Source of the DNA: DASWLF01 sp963768765
GTDB lineage: Bacteria > Desulfobacterota > Desulfobaccia > Desulfobaccales > 0-14-0-80-60-11
DNA length: 64,000 nt
Direction of reading: 5' to 3'
Assembly: GCA_963768765.1 (NCBI GenBank)
Contig: CAVYJK010000021.1
Coordinates: forward strand, 62,001-126,000
In this document: positions 8,967 through 18,867 of the stretch, piece by piece
Numbering within the stretch: the first letter of the stretch is position 1
How the letters are laid out: every line of letters begins with the position of its first letter
Made by a program: the position numbers and the translations under genes
Notes under the pieces: model-generated
Databases searched by the model: none
The model's input: only the letters and a program-made list of their open reading frames with translations
What the model was told of the DNA's origin: nothing

Positions 8967-10300
8967 ACCCCCGGAGGCTCGTTCCCTACCTCATCCTCTT
9001 CCTGCTTCTGGTGGGGGCCTATGTGGCCCTCCTATGGCACCAGGGGCGGCAGGAAGCCAGGGAGCAGGAGGCCAAAAAGGTCTTCAAGGTCCAGGAGAAG
9101 GAGATCGGCGTCCTGACCCTGACCCGGAACGGCAAGGCGATTCGCCTGGTCAAAAAGGACCATGACTGGCACCTGATGGCGCCGCTCAAGACCCGGGCCG
9201 ACCAGGCCGTGGTGGACGCCATGCTGGTGACCTTGGCCCAGCTTAATCAGGAGCGGGACCTGGGGTCCCCAAAGGACTTAAAGGCCTTCGGCCTGGACAA
9301 GCCTTACCTGGTGGTGGAATTCACGGCCCAGGGGAAATCCCACCGGCTGGCCATCGGCAGCCAGGTCCCGGGAGCCCGGGGTTACTACGCCCTCCAAGAC
9401 CAGGCGCCCGGCGTCCTGTTGATCCCCACCGCCAGCAAGGATTCCCTGGACCGGGACCTGCCGGCCTTGCGGGATAAGACCCTGCTGGCCTTCGACCCCG
9501 GCGAGGTGAAGGGTGTCAGAATCAATGCCGGCATGACCCAGGTGGACCTGGAGAAGACCGGAGCCCAGGCCTGGCACTGGGTGGGACGGGCGGATTTTAA
9601 GGTGCGCCCCGACCGGGTGGAAGCCCTGCTGCGGCAGTTGCACGCCGCCAGGGTAAAGGAATTCCTGGCCGAGGCGCCCAGGAATGTCCAGTCCCTGGGC
9701 CTGGCGCCGCCCCAGACCGTGGTGATCCTGGCCACCGCCCAGGGGCTGGAAACCCTGCTGTTGGGCGCCAGGAGAGACAGCGGGGTGTACGCCCGTAAAG
9801 GCCCGGCGGCCCCGGTGGTTCTGGTGGACCAGAGCCTGGCGGAGGACCTCGCCAAGGCGGCCTCTTCTTTGGAAGACCGGCGTCTGTGGGGCGGGCCGGT
9901 ACGGGAGGCGCACCAGGTGGTCTGGGGCCCCCCGGGGAAATCCTGGACCGCCAAGAGCGGCAAGGACTTCTGGACCCTCCAGGGACCGGCGGGCACGGCA
10001 ATCAAGCAACCGGCGGCCCGGCTGGAGCTGGCTCTCTGGAAGCTCCAGAACCTGGAATACGCCTCCCTTTTGAAGCAAGCCGGCGGCCCGGCCCAGGAGG
10101 CCTACGTCCTGGAAGTCTTTGACGCTGGCGATAAGCCCCTCTTTCGCCTGGAAGAGTGGGGGAAGAATGGCGACCAGGTGCAGGTTAAGACCCAAAAGGG
10201 GGACAAAGTTGTCACGGCCCTGGTGCCGGCCAAGAAGTTGGCCGAAATCCAGGATGACCTGGCCCGGCTCACGGCGCCCCCTCCGAAACCGGAAGAGTGA
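8963..10300 (+). CDS. DUF4340 domain-containing protein
   Basis: 445 residues starting at ATG 8963, which overlaps the previous stop by 4 bp. There is one N-terminal membrane anchor (LVPYLILFLLLVGAYVALLW) and a large extracytoplasmic part. It contains two similar blocks in which a residue-pair text of the type FGLDKPYLVVEF or LGLAPPQTVVIL is followed by a strand-rich segment, as expected for the DUF4340 repeat. The family is regularly encoded next to GldA/F/G-type ABC genes, and its function is not established. It ends the four-gene operon. Confidence 0.8.
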   Translation: MNPRRLVPYLILFLLLVGAYVALLWHQGRQEAREQEAKKVFKVQEKEIGVLTLTRNGKAIRLVKKDHDWHLMAPLKTRADQAVVDAMLVTLAQLNQERDLGSPKDLKAFGLDKPYLVVEFTAQGKSHRLAIGSQVPGARGYYALQDQAPGVLLIPTASKDSLDRDLPALRDKTLLAFDPGEVKGVRINAGMTQVDLEKTGAQAWHWVGRADFKVRPDRVEALLRQLHAARVKEFLAEAPRNVQSLGLAPPQTVVILATAQGLETLLLGARRDSGVYARKGPAAPVVLVDQSLAEDLAKAASSLEDRRLWGGPVREAHQVVWGPPGKSWTAKSGKDFWTLQGPAGTAIKQPAARLELALWKLQNLEYASLLKQAGGPAQEAYVLEVFDAGDKPLFRLEEWGKNGDQVQVKTQKGDKVVTALVPAKKLAEIQDDLARLTAPPPKPEE

Positions 10301-10431
10301 TTAGCGTGGGTTGGTCATCTCTGGCGGAGGAGACCGAAACAGGGCGGCTGTAGCCGCAAGTTGACTGGTGCCCTGCCCGGGTGAGGCGGCGGTGGGCGGA
10401 AGCTGCGGCTACCGAAAATCTTTGGTATTAT

Positions 10432-10720
10432 ATCAGTAGTGTCCGGCAGTAAAATTGCGGGGCCTTAAGGCATTCCCTTTTTTGATCTAAATTATTGCCC
10501 CTCAGTGGCACGAGTGCGTTGATAAGTTATGGGAAGCCAAGCAAATTCCCTCTCCCCTTCCAGGGGAGAGGGCTGGGGTGAGGGGTGAATCATACGTGCC
10601 CCCTCACCCTGACCCTCTCCCCCCAAGGGGGAGAGGGGATAATACCTAATAATTCAGTATCATAATGAAAGTTAGGAGTTCCATTTACCGCTCTATAGAA
10701 ACAATCTTGCCGGACACTGC
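10432..10720. mobile_element. MITE-like non-coding insertion with terminal inverted repeats and target duplication
   Basis: 14-bp inverted termini (10435-10448 and 10708-10721) carry AGTGTCCGGCA with one mismatch between ends. They are flanked by a 9-bp direct repeat, TGGTATTAT, at 10423-10431 and 10721-10729. No ORF is present inside. The terminus resembles ends of transposase-encoding insertion sequences, so this may be a non-autonomous derivative moved in trans; the family was not identified. It fills most of the 463-bp gap between the DUF4340 gene and surE. The rest of that gap (10301-10431) holds only a small GTAGCCGCA/TGCGGCTAC inverted repeat. Confidence 0.6.
10547..10642. repeat. CCCTCTCCCC-type palindromic repeat inside the MITE-like element
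   Basis: Two hairpins occur in inverted arrangement. CCCTCTCCCCTTCC pairs with GGGGAGAGGG, and GGGGTGAGGGG is mirrored by CCCCCTCACCCTGACCCTC. A similar single copy, without the terminal repeats, lies at 51057-51100. Confidence 0.6.
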
Positions 10721-10763
10721 TGGTATTATCTGAACCTTCTTAGCAACCTAAGGACTACGGCAC

Positions 10764-11525
10764 GTGACCATTCTGCTGACCAACGACGACGGTATCTATG
10801 CTCCGGGACTGATGGTCCTGTATCGGGAATTGCAGACCTGGGGGGAAGTCAAGGTGGTGGCCCCGGAGAGCGAGCAGAGCGCGGTGGGGCACGCCATCAG
10901 CCTGACCAATCCCCTGCGGGTAAAGGAGGTGGCCCTGGACGGCGGGGTCCGGGGGTGGGCGGTGAGCGGCACTCCCGCGGACTGCGTCAAGATCGCCCTG
11001 GCGGAATTGCTGCCCGCCAGGCCGGACCTGGTGGTCTCCGGCATCAATCTGGGCCCCAACGTGGGCATCAACGTCCTTTATTCCGGCACCGTGTCCGCGG
11101 CCACCGAGGCCTCCATCCTGGGAATAAAGGGGGTGGCCCTGTCGCTTAATTCTTACGACCAGGACGCGGACTTTGCCACCGCCGCTTCACTGGCCCGGGA
11201 GGTGCTGGCCCGCATCAAAGACTGGCAGAATTGGTCCAACGGCATTTGCCTCAACGTCAATCTGCCGGCCCTGCCCCGGGACCGGATCAAGGGCATCCGG
11301 GTAACCCGCCAGGACACCGGACCCCTGGTGGAGCACTTCGAGCGCCGGGTGGACCCCAGAAAGCACGTTTATTATTGGCTGGCGGAAATCAACGAGCGCA
11401 AAGAACTGGACCCCGAGACGGACTACGGAGCCCTGGCCGCGGGCTACATCTCCATCACCCCCATTCATCACGACCTCACCCATTACCACGGTCTGAAAGA
11501 CCTGCGCAATTTTACGGGGAACTAG
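10764..11525 (+). CDS. surE: 5'/3'-nucleotidase SurE
   Basis: 253-residue metal-dependent nucleoside monophosphate phosphatase of the survival protein E family. The N-terminal motif LLTNDDGIYAPG holds the Asp-Asp metal ligands. SGINLGPNVG and YSGTVSAATEA complete the active site. The GTG start follows AAGGACTACGGCAC. It stands alone: the promoter region immediately upstream includes the right edge of the MITE-like element, so its expression may be affected by that insertion. Confidence 0.94.
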   Translation: MTILLTNDDGIYAPGLMVLYRELQTWGEVKVVAPESEQSAVGHAISLTNPLRVKEVALDGGVRGWAVSGTPADCVKIALAELLPARPDLVVSGINLGPNVGINVLYSGTVSAATEASILGIKGVALSLNSYDQDADFATAASLAREVLARIKDWQNWSNGICLNVNLPALPRDRIKGIRVTRQDTGPLVEHFERRVDPRKHVYYWLAEINERKELDPETDYGALAAGYISITPIHHDLTHYHGLKDLRNFTGN

Positions 11526-11802
11526 ATAGCAGGCCCACCTTATTCTACACCTCAGGGTCAGGCAGGTAGAAGACCTGGGATAAAATCCCCTCAATTTATT
11601 AATTTTACACCTGCATTATTGAGCCGACTGTAATCATTAAGATTACCTGGCCGATTTTGCACCTTGTCTAATTGCAGCAAGTAACGGGGGAACAACGAGC
11701 CTTGATGGCTTGGTCACCTCCTTGATTTCTACCTTTGAGTTTATATATTAAATATTATAAGTCTTAGGAATTTAACCAAATAAACCAGAATAGTATTGAG
11801 GT

Positions 11803-12396
11803 ATGAACAGACTGGCGACAGCCACCGTCACCGCCGCGTCCGGTGCGGGCGTCGTTTTCGCTGAAAATGACCGCTTTTTCGCCCGGGAGCTGCAACGCCT
11901 CAGCGGCACCGACCTGAACCGGTGCTTCCATTGCCGCGCCTGTGGCAACGGTTGCCCCTTTGTCCAGGCCATGGACTATCCCCCTTACGGCATCATCCGC
12001 CTGGCCCAGTTCGGCTTGCGCCAACAGGCCCTGGAATCGTCCACCATCTGGATCTGCGTGGGCTGCCACACCTGCTCGGTGCAGTGCCCCATGGACATCG
12101 ACATTGCCGCCATCATGAGCGTCCTGCGCCGTCTGGCCCTGGAGGAAGGGGCCATGGTGGCGGAGACCAACATCCTGGACTTCCACCGGGAGGTGCTGCA
12201 TTCCATTAAACGCTACGGCCGGGCCCACAAGCTGGGAATCATGCTGCGCTACAAGGCCCGGGTGCGCCAGTGGTTCGCGGACCTGGACGTGGGCCTCCAG
12301 ATGCTGGCCAAGCGCAAAATGGACCTGCGGGCCTCCCGGGTCAAGGCCATCAAGGACATCACCCGGCTCTTCATCCCCCACTGGGACAGAAGGTAA
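11803..12396 (+). CDS. hdrC: Heterodisulfide reductase subunit C-like iron-sulfur protein
   Basis: 197 residues with two four-cysteine [4Fe-4S] motifs, CFHCRACGNGCP near residue 45 and CVGCHTCSVQCP near residue 85, followed by the helical C-terminal part of HdrC. It passes electrons to the HdrB active site for reduction of disulfides in energy-converting Hdr complexes. hdrB follows after 3 bp. No hdrA flavoprotein or hydrogenase subunit is adjacent, so the electron donor must be encoded elsewhere. A GAGGT directly precedes the ATG. Confidence 0.88.
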   Translation: MNRLATATVTAASGAGVVFAENDRFFARELQRLSGTDLNRCFHCRACGNGCPFVQAMDYPPYGIIRLAQFGLRQQALESSTIWICVGCHTCSVQCPMDIDIAAIMSVLRRLALEEGAMVAETNILDFHREVLHSIKRYGRAHKLGIMLRYKARVRQWFADLDVGLQMLAKRKMDLRASRVKAIKDITRLFIPHWDRR

Positions 12397-12399
12397 TCC

Positions 12400-13251
12400 A
12401 TGCAAGACCTGACGGACATCTCCTATTTCCCGGGGTGTTCCCTGGAAACCTCCTCCCGGGAGTCCAACATCTCCCTGATGGAGGCCTCCAAGATCCTGGG
12501 CCTCAACCTCATCGAACTGGAAGACTGGAACTGCTGCGGCTCGTCCTCGGTCAACATCCTGGACCCGAACATCGCCTTTTCGCTGGCGGTGCGCAACCTG
12601 GCCCTGGCCCCGCCGGAGAGGCCGCTGATGGCCATGTGCCCCCGGTGTCTTTACCACCTGCGCACGGCCCACCTCAAGCTCAAAGAGGAGCCGGAAGTCC
12701 GCCGGGCCCAGGAACGCCGCTGGGGGCGGCCCATCTCCCTGGACCTGGAGATCATTCACTTTTTGGAAGTACTGGTGCGCATGGGGCCGGAGCGCCTGCA
12801 GCAATGCCTGGCGAAAACCTTAAACGGCCTGAAGTTCGTCCCCTATTACGGGTGCACGGTCTTCCGGCCCCCGGCCCTGCGCCGGGGCAAGTACTACCAG
12901 GGGGAGATGGGCCAGGTGCTGACGGTGCTGGGGGGCCAGGAAATGACCAGGGCCCTGACGCACCGCTGCTGCGGCAGCTTCCTCACCGCGGCCCGGGCCG
13001 ACGTGGTCACCCCCCTGGTCAACGAGATCATCGCCAGCGCCGTGGCCACCGGGGCGGAGTGCCTGATCACCGCCTGCACCATGTGCCAGCTCAACCTGGA
13101 GATCCGCTCCACCTGGGATCCCAAGCTCCCCATCTTTCATTTTTCCGAGATCCTGGCCCTGGCCCTGGGGGCTGAAGATTACGAAGGCTGGTTCACCCGC
13201 CACCTGGTGGACCCCCGGCCCCTACTGGAGAACCGCGGCCTGATATCGTGA
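12400..13251 (+). CDS. hdrB: Heterodisulfide reductase subunit B-like (two CCG domains)
   Basis: 283 residues. Two cysteine-rich CCG domains are visible: YFPGCSLE...NWNCCGSSS...CPRCLY, then YYGCTVFRP...RCCGSFL...CTMCQLN. In HdrB these bind the non-cubane [4Fe-4S] clusters where disulfide reduction occurs. Both CCG sets look complete. It is an operon partner of hdrC. Its stop is 5 bp from the end of the convergent histidine kinase. In sulfate reducers such HdrBC pairs work with HdrA/MvhD or with Qmo-type and DsrMK-type partners; which applies here is not shown. Confidence 0.88.
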   Translation: MQDLTDISYFPGCSLETSSRESNISLMEASKILGLNLIELEDWNCCGSSSVNILDPNIAFSLAVRNLALAPPERPLMAMCPRCLYHLRTAHLKLKEEPEVRRAQERRWGRPISLDLEIIHFLEVLVRMGPERLQQCLAKTLNGLKFVPYYGCTVFRPPALRRGKYYQGEMGQVLTVLGGQEMTRALTHRCCGSFLTAARADVVTPLVNEIIASAVATGAECLITACTMCQLNLEIRSTWDPKLPIFHFSEILALALGAEDYEGWFTRHLVDPRPLLENRGLIS

Positions 13252-13256
13252 TGGTA

Positions 13257-16085
13257 TCAGACGGTTGCCTTGCTTGCCCCCTCCACCTGGTTATCCAGCA
13301 CCTCCCGCACCTTGAGGGCCAGGACGTCGTGCTTGAAGGGCTTCTGGATGAAGGCGGTTCCCGGATCCAGCACGCCGTGGTGGACAATGGCGTTTTCCGT
13401 GTGTCCCGACATGAACAGGACCTTCATCTCCGGGCGCTGGGGCTTCAAGTTCTCCATGATCTCCTGGCCGCTCATTTCGGGCATCACCACGTCGGTTAAC
13501 ATCAGATGGATGGGGCCTGGATGCTGATGGCTGAGGCCCAAGGCCTCCCGCCCGGAGGCGGCTTCCAGCACTGTGTAGCCGTGCCGTTGCAGGATGCGGC
13601 GGGCCACCTGCCGCACCATGTCTTCGTCTTCCACCAGCAAGATGGTTTCCGAGCCCCACTCACATTTGCCCGAGACCTGGCTCAACCCGGCCAGTTCCCC
13701 CGGCGCATCGAGCCGGGGCAGGTAGATCTTGAAGGTGGTGCCCTTATCCGGTTCGCTGTAAACCCAGATGAGGCCGCCGCTTTGCTTGACAATGCCGTAA
13801 ACCGTGGACAGCCCCAGGCCGGTGCCCTTGCCCCGTTCCTTGGTGGTGAAGAACGGCTCGAAAATGCGGGCCTGGGCCTCCTGGTCCAAACCGACGCCGG
13901 TGTCGCTCATGGCCAGCATCACGTAGGGGCCCGGCCGCACCTCCAGGTGGTTACGGGCATAGGCCTCGTCCAGCTCCACGTTGGCGGTCTCGATGGTGAG
14001 CTTGCCACCCTGGGGCATGGCGTCCCGGGCATTGACCGCCAGGTTCATGATCACCTGTTCGATCTGCCCTGGGTCGGCTTCCACGGTCGCCCAGTCTCCG
14101 GGCCCAGAACCGTCACCAGCTCGATGTCCTCCCCGATGATGCGCCGCAGCATCTTGTCCATGTTGGCCACCACCTGATTGAGATTCAGGCGCTGGGGCTG
14201 CAGCACTTGCTTGCGGCTGAAGGCCAGGAGCTGCCGGGTCAGGGACGCGGCCCGGTCCGCCGCCTGCTGGATATCCAACACATCCTGGCGCAGCGGGTTC
14301 CGGGGATTTAGATTCATCAGGAGAAGTTCACTGTAGCCGGTGATGGCGGTCAGAATGTTGTTAAAGTCATGAGCCACCCCACCGGCCAGCCGGCCGACGG
14401 CTTCCATTTTCACCGCCTGGCGCAATTGCTCTTCGCTCCGGTGCAGGGCCTCCTCGGCCTGCTTGCGCTCCGTGATGTCCCGGACGTATTCGATTACCCC
14501 TTTGGGCATTCCGGTGGCATCTTCGAACAAGGGGGAGGTGTGGATTTCCACCCAGCCGGCGGGCTCGCCATTTTCTCCGACCCTGGACTTCACCTCGTGG
14601 GCCGGTTTCCCGGTCTCCAGGGTGCGCTGCGCCGGGCAGACCTCACAGGGTTCGCTCAGACCGTGAAAGACCTGGTAACACTTCTTGCCGGTAAAGGGTC
14701 GGGCATGAGGAAATCTGCGTTCTATGGTGGGATTAACCCGCAGAATGTTGAACTCAGTGTCCAGGATGTTTAACCCGTCCTGGAGGCTGTCAAAGATGTT
14801 GGCCAGGAAGCGCTCGCTTTCCTTCAGGGCCTCTTCGGCCCGCCGGCGCGCCGTAACATCGAAGGAGACACCGCTGATATAGTCCACTTTGCCCTGGTCG
14901 TTCAAGAAGATTTGGCCCCGGCACTGGACCCAGATAATTTCCCCATCCTTTTTTCGCAGGCGGTGCTCCCGCACATAAGATCTGTCGGTCTTAAGGGCGT
15001 CAATAAAGACCTTGGCGGCATAATCAAGGTCTTCGCCAGGGATCAGGTCGCACCATTTAACCCGACGCGAATTGAAGTCTTCTATAGAGTAGCCGGTCAA
15101 AGTCGTAATTTTCTCATCAAGGGGGTCAATACTCCAATCCCCATACCCTTTAAACACCATGGCCGGGATTTGGCTCACCAGCAGGCGGTACTTCACTTCA
15201 CCGTCCCGCAGTTCCTGCTCGGCCCGCTGCCGCTCGATCACCTCCTTCTTCAAAGCCTGGTTGGCCTCGGCGAGGTCAGCGCTCCGCCGTTCCAACTCGC
15301 CGTGGGCCCGGCGCAGCTCCAGCTCCGCCTGTTCCCGTAGGAGGATGCTCCGTTTCAGCCGCCGCCCGCCCCCAAAGATCCCGGCCAGCCCCACCAGCCA
15401 CAACAGGGTGAAACCCCTGAGCTGATCAATGACGTGGTGCACCAGGATGGTGGAGAGCGACGCCAGGGGCACCGTGACGCTGAGGCCGCCCTAGCACCTC
15501 TCCTACCTTGTAACCCTGGGCGCCATGGCAACTCAGACACTCTGGCTTGGCGATCAAGGGCCGCATCAGGCGCAGGTAGGATTGGCCCTTGATTTTTTCC
15601 ACCGAGCTGACCTCGCTTTGGCCCTTGACAAAAGCTTCAAGGGCCGAGGTTTCCCAGGCGTCGGCACGGTTCTCCGGCCGCAGGGGCTTCAGGCTGGTCA
15701 AGTGGCCTTTGGCCTGATAGGGGTCCTGGGCAAGCGCGTTAACCTGCCGGATCATATAGGCAGGGTTGACCAGGGTGAGAAGCCTTCCCGAAGGAGTTCG
15801 CACATCCCGCTCCGGGATCTGGGCCAGATAAGGGGAAGGGGAGGAATTCTTGCCCACCGGAACGTAAACCCCGCCGTGGGAAGCGTTCCATCTGCGGTAA
15901 AGAAGGTCTTTATCATAGTAGGTGCGCGCCCAGAGCCGGGCTTTCTCCAGGGAATCTTTTTTTTCCTGCAGGACGGACCACACCAGCAACACCAACACGA
16001 TTGCGGTCCACAGTCCCGCCAGACCCCAGATATACCGCCGCATCGGGATGGGGCGGGATGCAATCTTCTCCTTGTCTCTTGCCAT
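13257..16085 (-). CDS. Hybrid histidine kinase with DUF3365 haem-type sensor, PAS domains and receiver; two frameshifts
   Basis: About 940 residues once two one-base indels are corrected: a GGG at 15489-15491 has one G too many, and a GGG at 14090-14092 is one G short. Order: membrane helix (LAGLWTAIVLVLLVWSVL), periplasmic DUF3365 domain with a CxxCH site (CLSCH) suited to haem attachment, second membrane helix, coiled coil, two PAS domains (the second Cys-rich, CEVCPAQ), HisKA (HDFNNIL), HATPase (DTGVGLD, GTGLGLS) and a C-terminal receiver (phospho-Asp in MLTDVVMPEMSG). It probably senses redox state or a small ligand outside the membrane. No output regulator is adjacent. Confidence 0.82.
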
Positions 16086-16363
16086 GCAGGGCTCCGATAC
16101 CCCGCCCAGTCCCGTGAGTAGGCCGGATGCTTTCCTACTCTTTCGCGCTCGGGCGGTTTTCGGGAAAATAGGGGCTCCGCTAGTCCATGGTCAGGGGGTA
16201 GGCCGCCAGGCAATTCGGCTAAGGGTCACCACTTGGCGGGGGCCCCCGAGAGCCGGCACCTTATTTAAGTATCGGTTTGTAAGAGTGACAGCTTAAAACC
16301 GGGAGATTCGGGCGGGAGGGAAGCCTGGGGGGGCCGGAAACCTCGGCCCCCCGGGGATAATTG

Positions 16364-17098
16364 CTACCATTTGGCGTCGAACAGATTGGTGATGGGTGTG
16401 TAGAAGTGTTTGGGGGGCTTCTTGTCGGCGGTGGCCAGGATCTTCTGGCACTCTTCGATGCGCTCCTGCGCTTCGGCTTTCTTGGGAAAATCGGGATATT
16501 CCTGGACCACCGTCTGATAGCGCTCCAGGGCGGCGGGATAGCGCTTGGTCTTGTAATAGAATTCCGCGATGTAGTATTCGTGCTCCCCCAGGTCCCGGCG
16601 GCAGCGGGCCATATATTTCTCGGCCCTGGAAATGTATTCGCAGTTGGGGAATTTCTGCTTCAACCGCTTGAACTCCGCCATGGCTTTTTGGGTGTAGGTC
16701 TGGTCCCGGTCGATGGTGGACCGCTGCCGGTAGTAAGACAACCCCTCCCGATAGATGCAATACGGCACGGCTTTGTTGGTGGGGTGAAGCTTCTCGAATT
16801 CCTTGTAGGCGGCCAGGGCCTCGTCGTATTTCTTCTTGTAGAAATAGGCGTCGGCCAACTTGATTTGCGCCAGCAGGGCCTGCTCGCTATAGGGGTAACG
16901 GTCCTTGACCTTTTCAAACGTCTCAATGGCGTTGTCATACTTTTTCTTTTTCAGCTCATTGAGGCCTTCCTTGGCCATGACTTCCGGCGGTTTGTCAGGC
17001 GCCTTCTTGCTGAACCAGCCTTTGACGGTACTGCAGCCACCGGTGAAGGCCAGCAATACCAGGAGCAGGAGACACTTGGCGACGGTTTTTCTGGTCAT
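16364..17098 (-). CDS. bamD: Outer-membrane protein assembly factor BamD (TPR lipoprotein)
   Basis: 244 residues beginning at ATG 17098, chosen because it gives a short lipoprotein signal peptide with lipobox FTGGC and follows a GAGGGTGAGC ribosome-binding site. Several TPR units follow, for example YDNAIETFEKVKDRYP and YDEALAAYKEFEKLHP. The length and the AEFYYKTKRYPAALERY segment match BamD/ComL, the essential partner of BamA in outer-membrane protein insertion. It lies 4 bp downstream of trxB. A G/C hairpin at 16329-16354 just past the stop may end the transcript. Confidence 0.88.
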   Translation of the reverse strand: MTRKTVAKCLLLLVLLAFTGGCSTVKGWFSKKAPDKPPEVMAKEGLNELKKKKYDNAIETFEKVKDRYPYSEQALLAQIKLADAYFYKKKYDEALAAYKEFEKLHPTNKAVPYCIYREGLSYYRQRSTIDRDQTYTQKAMAEFKRLKQKFPNCEYISRAEKYMARCRRDLGEHEYYIAEFYYKTKRYPAALERYQTVVQEYPDFPKKAEAQERIEECQKILATADKKPPKHFYTPITNLFDAKW

Positions 17099-17102
17099 AA
17101 GC

Positions 17103-18035
17103 TCACCCTCGCTTCCGTTCTTCCAGGTATCTTTCCGCGGCAATGGCCGCCACGGTGCCATCACCCACCGCGGTGCTGATCTGCCGCTCCAGTTTGGACC
17201 GGACGTCGCCGGCCGCGAAGATGCCCGAAATGTCGGTGGTCATGTTGACATCGGTAAAAACGAACCCCCATTCGTCCAGGGGCAGGAGGTCCTTGAGCCA
17301 GCCGGTGTTGGGGACCATGCCGATGGCGATGAAGACCCCGGAGACCGGGAGGACGGAGGTGTTCAACGTCTTGACGTTCTTAAGTTTGACGGCTTCCAGC
17401 TCGTCTTGCCCCTGGAACTCGGCCACCTCGGTGTCCCAGTGGAGCTGGATCTTTTCCAGGGCGAGCACCCGCTCCTGGAGATACTTGGCGGCCCGTAATT
17501 GATTGCGGCGGTGAATCAGATGGATCTTCTTGGCAAAGCGTTCCAGGAACAGGATCTCGGTGAGGGCGTTGTCGCCGCCGCCCACCATGGCGATCTCCTG
17601 GTCCCGGTAAAGGGCGCCGTCGCAGGTGGCGCAGAAGCTCACTCCTTTGCCGATGAGCTTGTCTTCGCCCGGCGCCCCCAGCCGCTTGTAGCGGGCCCCG
17701 GTGGCGATGATCACCGCCCCCGCGGTGAGGCGGCCGTCTTCCATGATGACGGTGTGCGCCGCTTCGCCGGGTTTCAGTTCCAGGACTTCGCGGTTTTGGA
17801 ATTCCAGGCCGAAGCGCTCCGCTTGTTTCTTCATGCGGTCGCTGAGTTCGAAGCCGGTGATGCCCTCGGGAAAGCCGGGATAGTTCTCCACCAGGTCCGT
17901 GGTCATCACCTGACCGCCGTGGATGAGCTTCTCCAGCAGCACGGTTTTCAGACGGGCGCGACCAGCATAAATCCCGGCGGTGAGGCCCGCGGGGCCCCCA
18001 CCGATGATGATTAAATCATAATCCCAAGATGGCAT
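17103..18035 (-). CDS. trxB: Thioredoxin reductase
   Basis: 310-residue flavoprotein passing electrons from NAD(P)H through FAD and a redox disulfide to thioredoxin. FAD-binding GGGPAGLTAG is near residue 11, and the redox pair CATC is near residue 135. An NAD(P)H-binding glycine motif (MVGGGDNAL) and the C-terminal GDVRSKLERQISTAVGDG complete the family pattern. It is 15 bp downstream of trxA and 4 bp upstream of bamD. Confidence 0.96.
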   Translation of the reverse strand: MPSWDYDLIIIGGGPAGLTAGIYAGRARLKTVLLEKLIHGGQVMTTDLVENYPGFPEGITGFELSDRMKKQAERFGLEFQNREVLELKPGEAAHTVIMEDGRLTAGAVIIATGARYKRLGAPGEDKLIGKGVSFCATCDGALYRDQEIAMVGGGDNALTEILFLERFAKKIHLIHRRNQLRAAKYLQERVLALEKIQLHWDTEVAEFQGQDELEAVKLKNVKTLNTSVLPVSGVFIAIGMVPNTGWLKDLLPLDEWGFVFTDVNMTTDISGIFAAGDVRSKLERQISTAVGDGTVAAIAAERYLEERKRG

Positions 18036-18050
18036 GCCGGTCCACAGGGT

Positions 18051-18374
18051 TTATAACGCTTTTTTCAGGGCATTCTCGATGATGGAACGGGAGACGGCGC
18101 CGGTGATCTGTTCCACCACCTGGCCGCCTTTGAAAATGATCAGGGTCGGGATGGCCCGGATGCCGTATTTGGCAGGTGTCTTGGCATTTTCGTCCACGTT
18201 CATCTTGGCCACTTTCACCTTGCCCTGATAATCCCGGGTCAGCTCTTCCACTACCGGGGCGATGGCCCGGCACGGTCCGCACCAGGCGGCCCAAAAATCC
18301 ACCAAGGCCGGAATATCCGACTTCAGGATTTCCTGCTCGAAATCAGCGTCGCTTACCTGAAGAGGTTCAGCCAT
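18051..18374 (-). CDS. trxA: Thioredoxin
   Basis: 107-residue thioredoxin with the canonical WCGPC active site (WAAWCGPCRAIAP) and the cis-proline motif AIPTLIIFKGG. It reduces protein disulfides in the cytoplasm and is recharged by the TrxB encoded immediately downstream. An AGGAGGGAAAGG-type ribosome-binding site precedes the ATG. First gene of the trxA-trxB-bamD operon. Confidence 0.97.
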   Translation of the reverse strand: MAEPLQVSDADFEQEILKSDIPALVDFWAAWCGPCRAIAPVVEELTRDYQGKVKVAKMNVDENAKTPAKYGIRAIPTLIIFKGGQVVEQITGAVSRSIIENALKKAL

Positions 18375-18455
18375 CCTTTCCCTCCTGAGTTAAAGTAGGC
18401 ACCAATTTGAGGATTCTATCCATGATTTTTATCTTTTTTACCGGGCCCTTGTCAA

Positions 18456-18605
18456 TTACTTTTCCTGGGGCGAAGCCGGAAGGGCGCGCCAATCCAACCC
18501 CAGGGACTGCCTCTTGGCTTCCAGGTGTTTAAGGATCAGGAGCGCCGCCCGCCTCGGGTCCGGCGAGCCATGGGAACTAACTTGGGGGGCTTTCCTTAGT
18601 TTCAC
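18456..18605 (-). CDS. Possible small ORF upstream of trxA, unknown
   Basis: About 49 residues in a frame with protein-like composition (ending DWRALPASPQEK) and a possible GTG start at 18605. No family is recognised and no strong ribosome-binding site is seen. It could be a remnant of a larger gene or chance. The rest of the 493-bp gap between trxA and ftsH contains only palindromic repeats. Confidence 0.25.
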   Translation of the reverse strand: MKLRKAPQVSSHGSPDPRRAALLILKHLEAKRQSLGLDWRALPASPQEK

Positions 18606-18740
18606 TAACTATGCAGAAAGTCTTTGCCCATCGACTGTAGGGGCGGGTTTGACCCCCCCCACCTTGGCCGTCAACCCATTCCCACAGGTAGATGCACCAA
18701 CGAGGCCATCTTTAATACCCAGAGCTACCTTTAAGATACA

Positions 18741-18782
18741 AGGGTGCGCACTGCGCACCCTACATGGCGGGCAATGCCCGCC
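18741..18782. repeat. Two adjacent short palindromes (GTAGGGTGCGCA and GGCGGGC types)
   Basis: AGGGTGCGCA/TGCGCACCCT (18741-18761) is followed by GGCGGGC/GCCCGCC (18766-18782). Both belong to the short intergenic palindromes that recur across the window. Confidence 0.65.
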
Positions 18783-18867
18783 CTCCATTACTGACAGGTT
18801 TTGAAAGATTCATTTACCGTTTCTAGATGGAACCGAAAAATGCTAATGCCTTGGCAAGGTTACCAGA

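Noticed and set aside
18514..18804. A 96-codon ORF between trxA and ftsH
   Set aside because: It runs through the GTGCGCA and GGCGGGC palindromes, has no ribosome-binding site and no protein-like pattern.
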